Part shown: positions 31,617 through 41,325 of the stretch, piece by piece | How the letters are laid out: each line of letters begins with the position of its first letter | How positions within the stretch are numbered: the stretch's first letter is position 1 | Assembly: GCA_015055515.1 (NCBI GenBank) | Contig: SVIC01000007.1 | Span: forward strand, 1-51,512 | Direction of reading: 5' to 3' | Length of the DNA: 51,512 nt | Source: Clostridiales bacterium | GTDB lineage: Bacteria > Bacillota > Clostridia > Christensenellales > UBA1242 | Program-made: the position numbers and the translations under genes | The notes under the pieces: generated by a model | What the model was told of the DNA's origin: nothing | Database searches by the model: none | The model's input: only the letters and a program-made list of their open reading frames with translations

Positions 31617-33560
31617 ATGGATAAGAAAAAATATTATGTAACAACACCTATTTATTACGCAAGTGGCGACCTTACCGTTGGTCACTGCTTCTGCACAGTG
31701 TTAACTGATGCTATTGCTAGATTCAAGAGACTAGATGGATACGATGTAATGTTCCTAACAGGCTCTGATGAGCACGGATTGAAGATTGCAAAGAAAGCCA
31801 CTGAGGCTGGAATGGAGCCAAAGGAATTCGTAGACAAGACTGTTGATCATTTTAAGCACGTATGGAAGACCCTTGGCGTATCTTATGACAAGTTCATCAG
31901 AACTACCGATCCAGAACACATAGAGTGTGTGAACAAGATCATGATGAAGTTGTATGAGAAGGGCGATATATATCTTAGCAAATACGAGGGACTATACTGC
32001 GTACCTTGTGAGACATTCTTCACAGAGAGCCAATTAGTAGATGGCAAATGCCCAGACTGTGGCAGACCTGTAGAGAAGGCTAGCGAAGAGTGCTATTACT
32101 TCAAGATGAGCAAATATAGTGAATTCATTAAGAAACTTTTCGAAGAAAATAAAGATTTCTTAGTTCCAGAGAGTAGGAAGAACGAGATATACAACAACTT
32201 CGTTAAGGATGGCATCCAAGACCTTTGTATTACTAGAACTACTTTCGATTGGGGTATAAGAGCACCTTTTGATCCAAAGCACGTTATATATGTGTGGTGC
32301 GATGCATTGACTAACTATATTAGCGCCCTTGGCTACGGATCAGACAATGATAAATTATTCAAGAAATACTGGCCAGCAGATGTACACTTCGTTGGTCGTG
32401 ACATCACTAGGTTCCACGCAATCATCTGGCCTACAATGCTACATGCTTGTGGCATTGAGATCCCTAAGAGACTACATTCTACAGGATTTATTACATTAAA
32501 GGGCGACAAAATATCTAAGTCAAAGTCCAATGGATTTAACCCACTTGCCATAAGTGACAAGTACGGTGCTGATGCCCTAAGACATTATCTAATCAAGGAA
32601 GGTCCAATATTTAACGACATTCCATTTGGATTCGATGTATTCTTAGAGACTATCAACTCCGATCTATGCAATAATTTGGGCAACCTAGTTAGTAGAACTA
32701 TTGCCATGATTACTCAGAATTTCGGTGGCATCATTCCTGCACCAGATAAGGTAGAGGAGGAAGACAAGCCATTAATAGACCTATGTAACAATGTATACAA
32801 TAAGGTACGTGATGCAATAGAGGATGGCAAAGTAGATGTGGCTATGAGAGAAATATTCGAAGTTATACGTTATGCCAATAAATACATTGACATCACAGAG
32901 CCATGGGTACTAGCAAAATCTGAGGAGAAGAAGCCTAGACTAGCAAGCGTATTATATAACCTAGCAGAGACTATTAGAATATGTACAACACTGCTACAAT
33001 CATTCCTAATAGAGATCCCAGCAAAAATATTCGAGAAGATGGGCACTCCAAATGACAAGCAGACATTTGCTAGTATCAAAGAATTTGGCAGTAACAACTA
33101 TGGCTATATTGTAACTAAGGGCGAGGCAATATTCCCAAGACTAGATATAGAGAAGGAACTAGCATATCTTAACCAAGAGACTGCAAAGCCAGAGAAGAAG
33201 GAAGAAAAAGTGGAAGAAGTAAAAGAGGTAGAATTAATCGACATAGATTACTTCGACAAAGTAAAATTGGAAGTAGGCACAGTGGTTAATAGCGAAAGAG
33301 TAGAGAAGGCCGACAAATTACTAAAGAACACTGTAAGAATAAATGGCGTAGAGAAAACAATTGTTAGCGGGATTGCGAAATACTATGCTCCAGAGGATAT
33401 TATCGGTAAGCAAGTAGTAGTAGTCACTAACCTAAAACCAGTAAAACTAAGAGGCATATTATCAGAGGGTATGATACTATGCGCAGTAGATGAGAGGACT
33501 AATGACCTAACCCTAGTATCTCCTACCAAGACAATGCCGGATGGAACAATAGTATGTTAA
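31617..33560 (+). CDS. metG: methionyl-tRNA synthetase
   Basis: Charges tRNA-Met. The class I signature is present in modified form (Y-Y-A-S-G-D-L-T-V-G-H), and the zinc knuckle uses C-V-P-C ... C-P-D-C. The KMSKS loop reads K-I-S-K-S (about residues 297-301). A C-terminal tRNA-binding (EMAP-II-like) domain spans about 545-647, preceded by a Lys/Glu linker. Start at ATG 31617, with GAGG 8 nt upstream. First gene of a rightward metG-tatD-rsmA run, the same order as in B. subtilis near the origin. Confidence 0.97.
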   Translation: MDKKKYYVTTPIYYASGDLTVGHCFCTVLTDAIARFKRLDGYDVMFLTGSDEHGLKIAKKATEAGMEPKEFVDKTVDHFKHVWKTLGVSYDKFIRTTDPEHIECVNKIMMKLYEKGDIYLSKYEGLYCVPCETFFTESQLVDGKCPDCGRPVEKASEECYYFKMSKYSEFIKKLFEENKDFLVPESRKNEIYNNFVKDGIQDLCITRTTFDWGIRAPFDPKHVIYVWCDALTNYISALGYGSDNDKLFKKYWPADVHFVGRDITRFHAIIWPTMLHACGIEIPKRLHSTGFITLKGDKISKSKSNGFNPLAISDKYGADALRHYLIKEGPIFNDIPFGFDVFLETINSDLCNNLGNLVSRTIAMITQNFGGIIPAPDKVEEEDKPLIDLCNNVYNKVRDAIEDGKVDVAMREIFEVIRYANKYIDITEPWVLAKSEEKKPRLASVLYNLAETIRICTTLLQSFLIEIPAKIFEKMGTPNDKQTFASIKEFGSNNYGYIVTKGEAIFPRLDIEKELAYLNQETAKPEKKEEKVEEVKEVELIDIDYFDKVKLEVGTVVNSERVEKADKLLKNTVRINGVEKTIVSGIAKYYAPEDIIGKQVVVVTNLKPVKLRGILSEGMILCAVDERTNDLTLVSPTKTMPDGTIVC

Positions 33561-34342
33561 CTTTCATTGATACACATTCGCATATAACAGATTCTAGATA
33601 TGATATTAATGAGATTAGAAGACATTGGGAAGCAAATAACATTTCCAATGTCTTTGCTGTATGTGCAGAGGTAAAAGATCTGGATGAGGTGGTAGCGCTA
33701 GCCCACCAAATAGATAGCGTGTACGCTATTATTGGATTGCACCCAGATGATGCAGACAAATACAATGACGAGATAGCAAATAAGATAGAGACGCTAGCAC
33801 ATGATGACAAGGTCATCGCCATTGGCGAGATAGGGCTAGACTATCATTATATAGATAGAAATGATGAGAATATTAAGCGTAAGCAAAAGGACATGTTCAT
33901 ATCTCAGATTAAGATTGCTAATCGACTAGGTCTACCTATCATGATACATGAGAGAGACGCCATAAAGGATATGCTAGATATTCTAGAAGAGTATAAGGAC
34001 TACCTAAATAACGGTGTCATATTCCACTGCTTTAGCGAAAGTTACGAGACATACAAGATATTATCTAAGTATAATTGTGCTATAGGTGTAGGTGGAGTTG
34101 TAACATTTTCTAATGGCAAAAAACTACAAGATGTTGTCACAAAGTGCAATATTGATGACATAATACTAGAGACAGATTGCCCATATCTATCCCCAGAGCC
34201 AAATAGAGGCGAAACCAATGAGCCAGCCAATATTGTGCATGTTGCAGAGAAGATATGTTCATTAAGATGTATCGATATGACCACACTAAGCAATGCAACT
34301 AATAACAACGTGCGAAGATTATTTCCAAAATTCCGAGGTTAA
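33554..34342 (+). CDS. tatD: TatD family metal-dependent hydrolase
   Basis: D-T-H-S-H at residues 6-10, the I-G-E-I-G-L-D-Y-H metal site, H-C-F-S and E-T-D-C-P-Y-L all match TatD DNases of the amidohydrolase superfamily. Overlaps the end of metG by 7 nt, so it is probably translationally coupled. Length (262 aa) is typical. Roles in DNA repair or turnover of short DNA are known for relatives. Confidence 0.94.
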   Translation: MLTFIDTHSHITDSRYDINEIRRHWEANNISNVFAVCAEVKDLDEVVALAHQIDSVYAIIGLHPDDADKYNDEIANKIETLAHDDKVIAIGEIGLDYHYIDRNDENIKRKQKDMFISQIKIANRLGLPIMIHERDAIKDMLDILEEYKDYLNNGVIFHCFSESYETYKILSKYNCAIGVGGVVTFSNGKKLQDVVTKCNIDDIILETDCPYLSPEPNRGETNEPANIVHVAEKICSLRCIDMTTLSNATNNNVRRLFPKFRG

Positions 34343-34346
34343 AAAT

Positions 34347-35183
34347 ATGTCTACATTAGAAGAATTAAAGAAATACAATTTTAATTTCACAAAGAAATTT
34401 GGTCAAAACTTTATCTTCGATACTAATTTACTTTCTAGTATCGTATCATCTGCCGGCATCGACAATACTTGTGATGTATTAGAAATAGGTGCTGGTGGCG
34501 GAACTCTGACCGATATATTATCTCAGACAGCAAAGCGTGTGGTATCATTTGAGATAGACAATGCACTGCAAGATTATCTAACAGACAAATTCGAAGATAG
34601 AGACAATGTGAGATTAGTATTCAAAGATGTGATGAATGTACCAACTAGTGTTATTGACGATATGTTCGAGGGCGGATATCATATGGTAGCGAACTTGCCA
34701 TACTATATCACCACACCTATCATATTTAAGTTCTTAGAAGAGAGTACTAAGATACTATCACTTACCATAATGGTGCAAGAGGAGGTAGCATATAGGCTGG
34801 TAGCAAAGGAGAATACAGCCGACTATGGTGCAATTACTGCATCTATCGCCACAATGGGCGAGGCAAAGATAATAAAGAAGATTAATAGGCGTATGTTCAC
34901 CCCTGCACCTAATGTAGACAGTGCAATAGTGCACATTAGACTAACGCCGGACAAATACGATATACATGATATCAAGACACTAAGGCGAGTAATCAAATCT
35001 GCATTCGCCATGCGCAGAAAGACACTGTCTAATAACCTGCGTTCATCATTCAACCTTACCACAGATGAGATAGCAGATATTATAAATACAATTGGATTAT
35101 CTCCTTCCGTTCGTGGCGAAGCATTATCGGCGGAAGCATTCGTAGACCTAGCAAATGAGATATATGATAGAACAAAAAAATAG
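34347..35183 (+). CDS. rsmA: 16S rRNA (adenine(1518)-N6/adenine(1519)-N6)-dimethyltransferase
   Basis: SAM-binding motif E-I-G-A-G-G-G-T-L, catalytic motif IV N-L-P-Y-Y-I and the F-T-P-A-P-N-V-D-S-A signature identify RsmA/KsgA, which dimethylates two adenines in helix 45 of 16S rRNA. Start at 34347, preceded by GAGG, rather than 34293 inside tatD. The rnmV gene that often sits between tatD and rsmA is absent. Confidence 0.96.
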   Translation: MSTLEELKKYNFNFTKKFGQNFIFDTNLLSSIVSSAGIDNTCDVLEIGAGGGTLTDILSQTAKRVVSFEIDNALQDYLTDKFEDRDNVRLVFKDVMNVPTSVIDDMFEGGYHMVANLPYYITTPIIFKFLEESTKILSLTIMVQEEVAYRLVAKENTADYGAITASIATMGEAKIIKKINRRMFTPAPNVDSAIVHIRLTPDKYDIHDIKTLRRVIKSAFAMRRKTLSNNLRSSFNLTTDEIADIINTIGLSPSVRGEALSAEAFVDLANEIYDRTKK

Positions 35184-35213
35184 AGGTAAATTAATACACC
35201 TCTATTTTTTATC
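35173..35213. terminator. bidirectional terminator after rsmA
   Basis: AATAGAGGT and ACCTCTATT arms with flanking A and T runs between convergent genes. Confidence 0.85.
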
Positions 35214-35214
35214 T

Positions 35215-36111
35215 TTAGTTATTAGTAGCCTCTGTGTAGCCAGTCTTATCAAATACTATATCTTCAACCCCCTCGTTGAATTCCATTGTTTGCACACCAA
35301 AAGTTGCTAGACTGTACTCAGAAGCTTGATCATTCCTAAATTCTTCATTTTTAACAAGTCTACCACCTTCAAATGTTGTTTTATACATCCTATATTCGCC
35401 TTCTTCTGCCTGCATTATAGTAGTGAATACAATAGTATCCTCATCTACTACTTCCATTATGCAATTTTCATAAGGTTGGTCTACATTCCTTTTAATCAGT
35501 AGCGACATCCATCCTCTCATTGTTGGAATACCGCCAAAATCCATTGAAAATCCTGGATTATTATCTTCACTAATAGTATATGTTTTTGCCCCTATATCAT
35601 AATATGTTCTAACAAAGCCTTCACCATCTTCTTTTTTAGTCATTTCTTCATAATCAATAATTTCGCCATCTTTGTTATATATTATACCTTTTATTACGCC
35701 ATCTACATTTACTACTTGAAATTTCTGAGACATTGTTCCTTTATCTTCTATGGAATCATATCCACTTCCAGTGATTATTAGTTCATAACTATCAGAGTTG
35801 CACATAGCACTTTCTAATAAATACTTGTCAAGCAATGCCTTTGCTTCTTCACCTACTATTATATTATCCTTAACCGATCCATCTGCATTAAAGAACTTAT
35901 TTGCATTGGCTATAATTTGATCCAAATCTTCCTGAGATATTGTAGCCTCAGTCTTTGCATTCTCCTTTTCAGCAAATTCGGTCGCCTCTTCTATCAATTT
36001 GTCTACTTTTGCCTGATCCACTTCTAAATTACTACATCCTACCAATGCCCCACTCATACCCAGCACTACACCAGCACATGCTACTACCTTTGTTAACTTT
36101 TTCATTTTCAT
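35215..36111 (-). CDS. lipoprotein with promoter G-tract (298 aa)
   Basis: Lipoprotein signal with lipobox L-V-G-C (Cys at about 26), an acidic helical region (about 30-75), then a beta-rich domain with repeated strand pairs reminiscent of LolA/LppX-type or DUF-type lipoproteins. Function not recognised. Its promoter has an 11-nt G tract between the -35 and -10 boxes (36166-36196), so expression may switch on and off. Confidence 0.83.
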   Translation of the reverse strand: MKMKKLTKVVACAGVVLGMSGALVGCSNLEVDQAKVDKLIEEATEFAEKENAKTEATISQEDLDQIIANANKFFNADGSVKDNIIVGEEAKALLDKYLLESAMCNSDSYELIITGSGYDSIEDKGTMSQKFQVVNVDGVIKGIIYNKDGEIIDYEEMTKKEDGEGFVRTYYDIGAKTYTISEDNNPGFSMDFGGIPTMRGWMSLLIKRNVDQPYENCIMEVVDEDTIVFTTIMQAEEGEYRMYKTTFEGGRLVKNEEFRNDQASEYSLATFGVQTMEFNEGVEDIVFDKTGYTEATNN

Positions 36112-36165
36112 CCCTCTTTTTTGTTTATTCCATCATTATTTAGAAAAATAATAATACTTTATACC

Positions 36166-36196
36166 ATTATACCCCCCCCCCCTGATAAAAAGTCAA
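36166..36196 (-). promoter_or_regulatory. promoter with 11-G spacer tract (probable phase-variable switch)
   Basis: Leftward: TTGACT (36196-36191), a 19-nt spacer of TTTTATCA plus eleven G (36182-36172), then TATAAT (36171-36166). The -10 box directly abuts the tract. Loss of two G would give the optimal 17-nt spacing. Same design as the Neisseria porA and opc promoters. Confidence 0.72.
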
Positions 36197-36222
36197 ACAA
36201 ATTAACACTTGTTTGACTTTTT
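36187..36222 (-). terminator. terminator of the zinc peptidase pair
   Basis: AAAAAGTCAAACA and TGTTTGACTTTTT arms (13 bp) around a 10-nt loop. The left arm overlaps the -35 box of the lipoprotein promoter. Confidence 0.8.
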
Positions 36223-36248
36223 GTAGAATATTAAAATGTTCTATATTT

Positions 36249-36947
36249 CTAATCCCTTCTTAGTAGCATGATTATCCTTAGCAAGTTTAATGCCGATACT
36301 ACAAAACTAGCCACATATGTCATTCCCGCAGCAGTAAGTACATCCTTTGCCATTGGTAATTCTTCTTCTGTTAATGCACCCGTTTCTTTCAACAATTTCA
36401 TAGCACGATTAGATGCATTGAACTCGACCGGCAGTGTCACTAGACTGAATATTGTCACAAATAAGAACATTGCTAGAGCAATATACAGAAAAGTAGTACC
36501 ATAGCTAGTTCCTGTATATAAGAATATATCCAATATCAATCCTATAAGTAGCATTGGCCAATACAACCTAGACATCACATTTGTCACCATTCCCACTGCA
36601 TTACGCACCTTGATAGGCGCATAATTATCTCTGTACTGCAACGCATGACCCACCTCATGTGCCATTACACCTAGTGCCGATATTGATGTACTATTTCTCA
36701 CACTATCTGACAAGGCAATTACACCATTCTTATCATCATAATAGTCGGTCATCTGCCCCCTTACTGCAACTATATCTATGTGCTCAAGTCCCGCCACATT
36801 AAGAATTCGCCTTGCTAGTTCGCTAGCATTCATTCCAGACTTGCTCATAGCCTTGGAATACTTAGTAAATGTTGTACTCACCTTTACTTGAGCCACACAA
36901 CTCATTATTATTCCCGCTATAAATAACAACCACCAGTATTCAAACAT
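36249..36947 (-). CDS. neutral zinc metallopeptidase, YugP family, membrane-bound (232 aa)
   Basis: Zinc motif H-E-V-G-H (residues 97-101) preceded by A-L-G-V-M-A. N-terminal membrane segment (1-20) and two to three more near 125-190. The YugP family (COG2738) has no settled substrate. It is a diverged paralog of the next gene upstream: both have the A-R-K/R...G-K/Q-M/L-T-D segment before the zinc site. Confidence 0.9.
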   Translation of the reverse strand: MFEYWWLLFIAGIIMSCVAQVKVSTTFTKYSKAMSKSGMNASELARRILNVAGLEHIDIVAVRGQMTDYYDDKNGVIALSDSVRNSTSISALGVMAHEVGHALQYRDNYAPIKVRNAVGMVTNVMSRLYWPMLLIGLILDIFLYTGTSYGTTFLYIALAMFLFVTIFSLVTLPVEFNASNRAMKLLKETGALTEEELPMAKDVLTAAGMTYVASFVVSALNLLRIIMLLRRD

Positions 36948-36952
36948 ATTAT

Positions 36953-37636
36953 CTACTTTCTCCTTATAGGGATCAACTGTCTAAAGAAATCCGCTATATA
37001 TGTTTTGCTAGCCACACTTAATAGCCTCTTTACTTTTTTGTAATCCTTTTTGTCTATAATATCACAATCTTTCAAGAACTCAAAACCAATGGCACTTGCA
37101 TTTTGTTCTAATGGTATTTCCAACAAATTCTCTAATATATTAAGGAAGAACAATATCAATGCTACTATAATTAGCCCACCACCAAGAGATGTATATGTAG
37201 TAAAGAAGTGCAATATTGCTCCAATTACTATTAGTGGTATAGCAAACCTACAGAATATATTATTGAATTTTCTTAATGCAGTGCACATGCCAAATAAGAA
37301 CGTTCTATTCTTGTGCTGTACTGCATGTCCAATCTCATGCGCCACTATTCCTGCAGAGGCAATAGACGCACTATCTGATACATCGGCAGACATTATCACT
37401 ACCTTTGCCTTGACACTGTAACCATCGGTCAACTTACCTTTGCGCCTTGCAATCTTCACATCCAGATCGAACATTTTTCGTGCCAAAAATGCTATGTCCT
37501 TGCCAGACATACCCTTAGCGTTAGATATCCCCATGTATTTGTTATACAACTTCTCCAGCCTCTCCGAAGAGTTGAACACCGATACAACAGAGAATATCAG
37601 ATATATTATGACTAATATCGCTACAATATATAACAT
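36953..37636 (-). CDS. neutral zinc metallopeptidase, YugP family, second paralog (227 aa)
   Basis: Zinc motif H-E-I-G-H (residues 100-104), N-terminal membrane segment and central hydrophobic stretches as in its neighbour, 5 nt apart and co-directional. A -10-like TACAAT lies ~45 nt upstream of the start. Structured RNA copy 2 (37708-37853) lies just upstream and could belong to its leader. Confidence 0.9.
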   Translation of the reverse strand: MLYIVAILVIIYLIFSVVSVFNSSERLEKLYNKYMGISNAKGMSGKDIAFLARKMFDLDVKIARRKGKLTDGYSVKAKVVIMSADVSDSASIASAGIVAHEIGHAVQHKNRTFLFGMCTALRKFNNIFCRFAIPLIVIGAILHFFTTYTSLGGGLIIVALILFFLNILENLLEIPLEQNASAIGFEFLKDCDIIDKKDYKKVKRLLSVASKTYIADFFRQLIPIRRK

Positions 37637-37707
37637 ACTACATCCTAGATATATAATTATTTATATTGTATCAGATTTTATCATATATTCGCAACTACTT
37701 TTTTTAT

Positions 37708-37853
37708 AATCTATGTGATGATGATTTAATCACTATGTTCTAAACCATGTTTGCTACCGCAAACCTACGATAAATCGTAGATACATAGATTGAATAAACA
37801 TCAGTTGTATGAAAATAGGCTAACGCCTGCTTTCCTCCAACTTCCGATAATAT
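37708..37853 (-). ncRNA. two-domain structured RNA element, copy 2
   Basis: Same architecture as 29215-29354. Closing stem AATCTATGT/ACATAGATT (37708-37716, 37783-37791). Inner hairpins CTACGAT/ATCGTAG, TTTGC/GCAAA and GTGAT/ATCAC have different sequences from copy 1. In domain 2 AGTTG/CAACT replaces AGTTA/TAACT, a compensatory change. No terminator follows; the zinc peptidase gene starts ~70 nt later. Confidence 0.65.
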
Positions 37854-37889
37854 AACATATAGTTATGTATATTATGCAAAGATTTATTA

Positions 37890-38831
37890 TTAAATATTTC
37901 TATTGAGACACTCCACTATATCGCCAATTCTGCCATCACTCATTACAAAGTCATATGCCTTATATCCATCGGATGTATATAATACATAATTAATCCTATC
38001 ATCCAATAGATAAGGATTATAATATATATCGTGTATCTCTCCGAAATAATTCTGTATTTGTATATCAGTTATATCAGAATATGAGACACTCAAACACTCC
38101 TTTGCCTTTGCCAAATTCCCCGCCTTAATTGCAGTAAGAAATGCGTATGGGACAATAGATATGTCGCTAAGTTTTGCTTGTTTGCCCAGATATATAACAT
38201 ATCTATCTAGGCTTTTTGTGCTAAGATTGTATGTCTTCACCACCGCCTGCAATAGTATATCTCGCTGGTCTATTAACGCCCTTATCTCGCTGTCACTTTT
38301 CTCCACCTTGTCACAATTTGTACTTAACACCACTTGGGATGTAGATATGTCATATACAGCAACATGTCTATCATCATTACATATGCACTCCACAATTATA
38401 TACCCCATATATTCATCCACGCTAGCCATGGTAATAACACCATTCACATCTATATCTTTGCCACTTATATCTATCTTCCCGTGACCGTTATTATACACAC
38501 GCACACTTATATCTTTCACCTTCTCTTCACACACTATGTTGTATCTATGTGCCATATCAATGCTTTGCGGTATTATATGCACTTCATAGTGGTCATGCCC
38601 AAATGGCACTACTTTTATATACTCACTTCCCGACTCTACACCAGCACTAAGATCCATCTTTGCAGTAATAGGCATATATATTACATTATCGCTAATAGGA
38701 CAATATGTAATTGTAATATTCCTAGACTTTGTCATTATATCTAATGTCCTTCCTCTATCACACACATCTACATACTCTCCGTTAACATATAGGCTATATC
38801 CTATACTAGACCTGAAATGCAATATTTTCAT
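37890..38831 (-). CDS. uncharacterised protein (313 aa)
   Basis: Family not recognised. No signal peptide or membrane helix. The first ~150 residues are beta-rich with a Y-S-L-Y-V-N-G-E-Y-V-D turn early on; the last ~130 are helical (about 185-260) then mixed. Start taken at ATG 38831, five nt after AGGGG, rather than the GTG at 38837. Monocistronic. Confidence 0.72.
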   Translation of the reverse strand: MKILHFRSSIGYSLYVNGEYVDVCDRGRTLDIMTKSRNITITYCPISDNVIYMPITAKMDLSAGVESGSEYIKVVPFGHDHYEVHIIPQSIDMAHRYNIVCEEKVKDISVRVYNNGHGKIDISGKDIDVNGVITMASVDEYMGYIIVECICNDDRHVAVYDISTSQVVLSTNCDKVEKSDSEIRALIDQRDILLQAVVKTYNLSTKSLDRYVIYLGKQAKLSDISIVPYAFLTAIKAGNLAKAKECLSVSYSDITDIQIQNYFGEIHDIYYNPYLLDDRINYVLYTSDGYKAYDFVMSDGRIGDIVECLNRNI

Positions 38832-38947
38832 ATCCACCCCTATTCACACTTTTTGTATCAAAGTAATATACATTTATATACTTTTATTCTATGCAATATG
38901 TTATCAAAAAAGTATAAAACACATAAATACTGTCAATAAATATTATT

Positions 38948-39166
38948 ATGAAAAAATTGAAAACTAATAAAAGATATAATATTAATAAGAGAATTAAATG
39001 CACAACTTATAGAACATCCCCTACGCACAAAGTGCTACAATTTCGCTCAAATCGCAACACCATATCCGATAAAGACATTATGTCTCTACTCATGGGTGTA
39101 ATCAAATTAGTTAGAGAGAGTGAGCGTAACAAAATCATGAATGAACTCAAAGACCAATTAAAATAA
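38948..39166 (+). CDS. small basic protein (72 aa)
   Basis: Highly basic N-terminal half (many Lys/Arg, residues 2-37) and an amphipathic helical C-terminal half. Followed at once by a strong terminator, which supports a real gene. A nucleic-acid-binding role is possible from charge, but no fold is recognisable and the ribosome binding site is weak. Confidence 0.5.
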   Translation: MKKLKTNKRYNINKRIKCTTYRTSPTHKVLQFRSNRNTISDKDIMSLLMGVIKLVRESERNKIMNELKDQLK

Positions 39167-39205
39167 CAACAAAGGATTATTTCAATCCTTTGTTGTTATT
39201 TTTTC
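39167..39205. terminator. bidirectional terminator
   Basis: AACAACAAAGGATT and AATCCTTTGTTGTT arms around ATTTC with T run; separates convergent genes at 39166 and 39196. Confidence 0.88.
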
Positions 39206-39768
39206 TTTACCACCACACACATCCCACATTTCTTAAATGCAACGCTATATCTGGCACATACCAATTTCCCTTTGTAGAACATTTGTGAAGTATATTCTGC
39301 TCCACCCTTGTCCCTATAATGCACCTCATAACAACTATATCCCATTATATTCAGTAGCGGATTAATACTATACAAGTTATTTCTAATATACACTATACCT
39401 ATTAATATTAGAATAATTATATATACGACACTCATGCTCACCATACTAAGATCGAATGTCAATGCAAATAGCACAAAAAGAGAGAAGTATCCTAGGAAAT
39501 GTTTGTCGGTAGTATTGGTACAAGTTGTAACCGTTATCTCTTCTTCATCTTTTGTCTCGTATCGCACAAACATATTCGCTCCCACTACACCCGATACCGA
39601 CAACACCGCCATTAGTACTAGTAGCGTTGTATTTGTTATATTGAAATGCAAGTTATCATTTAATATATCTATCAATGTCTTAATAATAACTAATAGATAT
39701 AGCGGAACAAAAGAACTGATATATAGGCACACATTCATTAATTTTTGTTTTTTATCACATTTTTCCAT
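39196..39768 (-). CDS. four-helix membrane protein of unknown function (190 aa)
   Basis: Hydrophobic segments at about 14-34, 45-65, 90-110 and 113-128, then a ~60-residue cytoplasmic or extracellular domain rich in Tyr/Cys ending in K-K-K. No family recognised. Confidence 0.72.
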   Translation of the reverse strand: MEKCDKKQKLMNVCLYISSFVPLYLLVIIKTLIDILNDNLHFNITNTTLLVLMAVLSVSGVVGANMFVRYETKDEEEITVTTCTNTTDKHFLGYFSLFVLFALTFDLSMVSMSVVYIIILILIGIVYIRNNLYSINPLLNIMGYSCYEVHYRDKGGAEYTSQMFYKGKLVCARYSVAFKKCGMCVVVKKK

Positions 39769-39864
39769 GATTTAATTTTGCCCAAATATAACATATGCCA
39801 TACCCATGAATAATAATTGATAATCTATATATACTAAGATATATATTATTTTTGAAGGTGTGTC

Positions 39865-41325
39865 ATGAGAACAAAGTCTGGTAAGTCTAAATTATTTTGG
39901 ATAATAAGCGCTGTACTTAGCATTATTATTGTAACATTCGCAATACTCATAATAGACAAACTGTCTATATTAAGAAATACAAATAGCCAGCCTATAGAAG
40001 AAAATTCTGTAGTAAATGGCATTAATATATCTGGGTTGTCGCGTGCAGAGGCGGTAGAGGCTGTAAGTAGTTATATTTCTAGCAAAGCAAATGGCTTTAC
40101 CGTAGCACTACAACATGGAGATGATATCTACATCCTAGATAACGATGACTACACCATTAATAATGATGTGCATACTATTGTAGACATGGCACAGAACAAG
40201 TCGAAATATTCTGATGAATTGAAGGCTTTGGAATATTTCAAGAGCAATGGAAACTCTACTATGGTTGCGTTCAACTACATCTTTCAGGGATTGGATGAGA
40301 AGATAAATGATATATGTACCGCTATAGAGACTAAGCCTGTCAATTCTACCATATCTTTCCATCCAGACAGAGAGAATATGTTCGAGATAACAGAGAGCAA
40401 GGCGGGAAAGAAAATTGAACGTGAAAAACTATATGATAGCATCAATAAACAAATGTTAATAACCAATAATGTGCTAGTAGATCTTCTGCTTGAGGATGAC
40501 TTGCCAGAAATAACAGAAGAATATAATAACAATCTAACTACACTCATATCATCATTCACCACCAATGTCAGCGACAGCACTGGTGGCAGGAAAAATAATG
40601 TGAAATTAGCATTATCTAAATTCAACGGAATGGTTATAAATCCCCATGAGAGTGTGTCATTCAATGATATTACTGCACCGCATACATTGTCTAATGGATA
40701 CGAAATAGCAACTATTATCCTCAATGGAAGATTTGTCGACGGTGTAGGCGGAGGCATATGCCAAGCCAGCACCACATTATATAATGCATTGGTCCTAGCA
40801 GGTGCTACTATAGATGAAGTACACAAGCACACCCTTCCAGTAAAATATGTTCCATTAGCACTAGATGCCATGGTATCTGAAGGTGGAAGCGATCTACGAT
40901 TTACCAACAATTCCGACTACCCACTATTCATAAAAACCTCTAGCACCGCCAACGATGTAACTGTAAATATCTATTCTATGGCACTGCAAGATGGCATAAC
41001 ATATTCTACTCGTAGCGAGACTATACGTACCCTTCCAGCACTAGAAGATAGAATTATACCTGACAGCAGAAAAGAATATACCGATCATGTAATATTCAAG
41101 GGCGAAACGTATAGATTAACCTACCCTAGAGAAGGATACGAGGTCGTATCATACTTGCAGACTTGGCAGAACGGAGAGTTAATAGCAGAGAAAGTATTAA
41201 GAAAAGAAACTTACCAACCCCAACCTGGCATAATTATGGAAGGTATACTAGAGCCAATTGATGGCATGAATATCATAACAGATAATTTTGACACGCCAAC
41301 ACAAGATATAGTGTCAGACAATTAA
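39865..41325 (+). CDS. VanW domain protein with G5-like C-terminus (486 aa)
   Basis: N-terminal membrane anchor (about residues 11-31), a ~200-residue putative peptidoglycan-binding part, then the VanW domain (about 245-375: F-N-D-I-T-A, G-V-G-G-G-I-C-Q-A-S-T-T-L-Y-N-A and a Y-P-L-F-I strand). A G5-like strand-rich module follows (about 390-460). YoaR-type proteins of Clostridia share this plan and are probably cell-wall associated; VanW itself is an accessory gene of some vancomycin-resistance clusters with no proven activity. Not a sign of resistance here. Confidence 0.9.
   Translation: MRTKSGKSKLFWIISAVLSIIIVTFAILIIDKLSILRNTNSQPIEENSVVNGINISGLSRAEAVEAVSSYISSKANGFTVALQHGDDIYILDNDDYTINNDVHTIVDMAQNKSKYSDELKALEYFKSNGNSTMVAFNYIFQGLDEKINDICTAIETKPVNSTISFHPDRENMFEITESKAGKKIEREKLYDSINKQMLITNNVLVDLLLEDDLPEITEEYNNNLTTLISSFTTNVSDSTGGRKNNVKLALSKFNGMVINPHESVSFNDITAPHTLSNGYEIATIILNGRFVDGVGGGICQASTTLYNALVLAGATIDEVHKHTLPVKYVPLALDAMVSEGGSDLRFTNNSDYPLFIKTSSTANDVTVNIYSMALQDGITYSTRSETIRTLPALEDRIIPDSRKEYTDHVIFKGETYRLTYPREGYEVVSYLQTWQNGELIAEKVLRKETYQPQPGIIMEGILEPIDGMNIITDNFDTPTQDIVSDN

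Noticed and set aside
39865..41325. Vancomycin resistance gene
   Set aside because: The VanW domain occurs in many non-resistance Clostridia proteins; no vanHAX-type genes are nearby.
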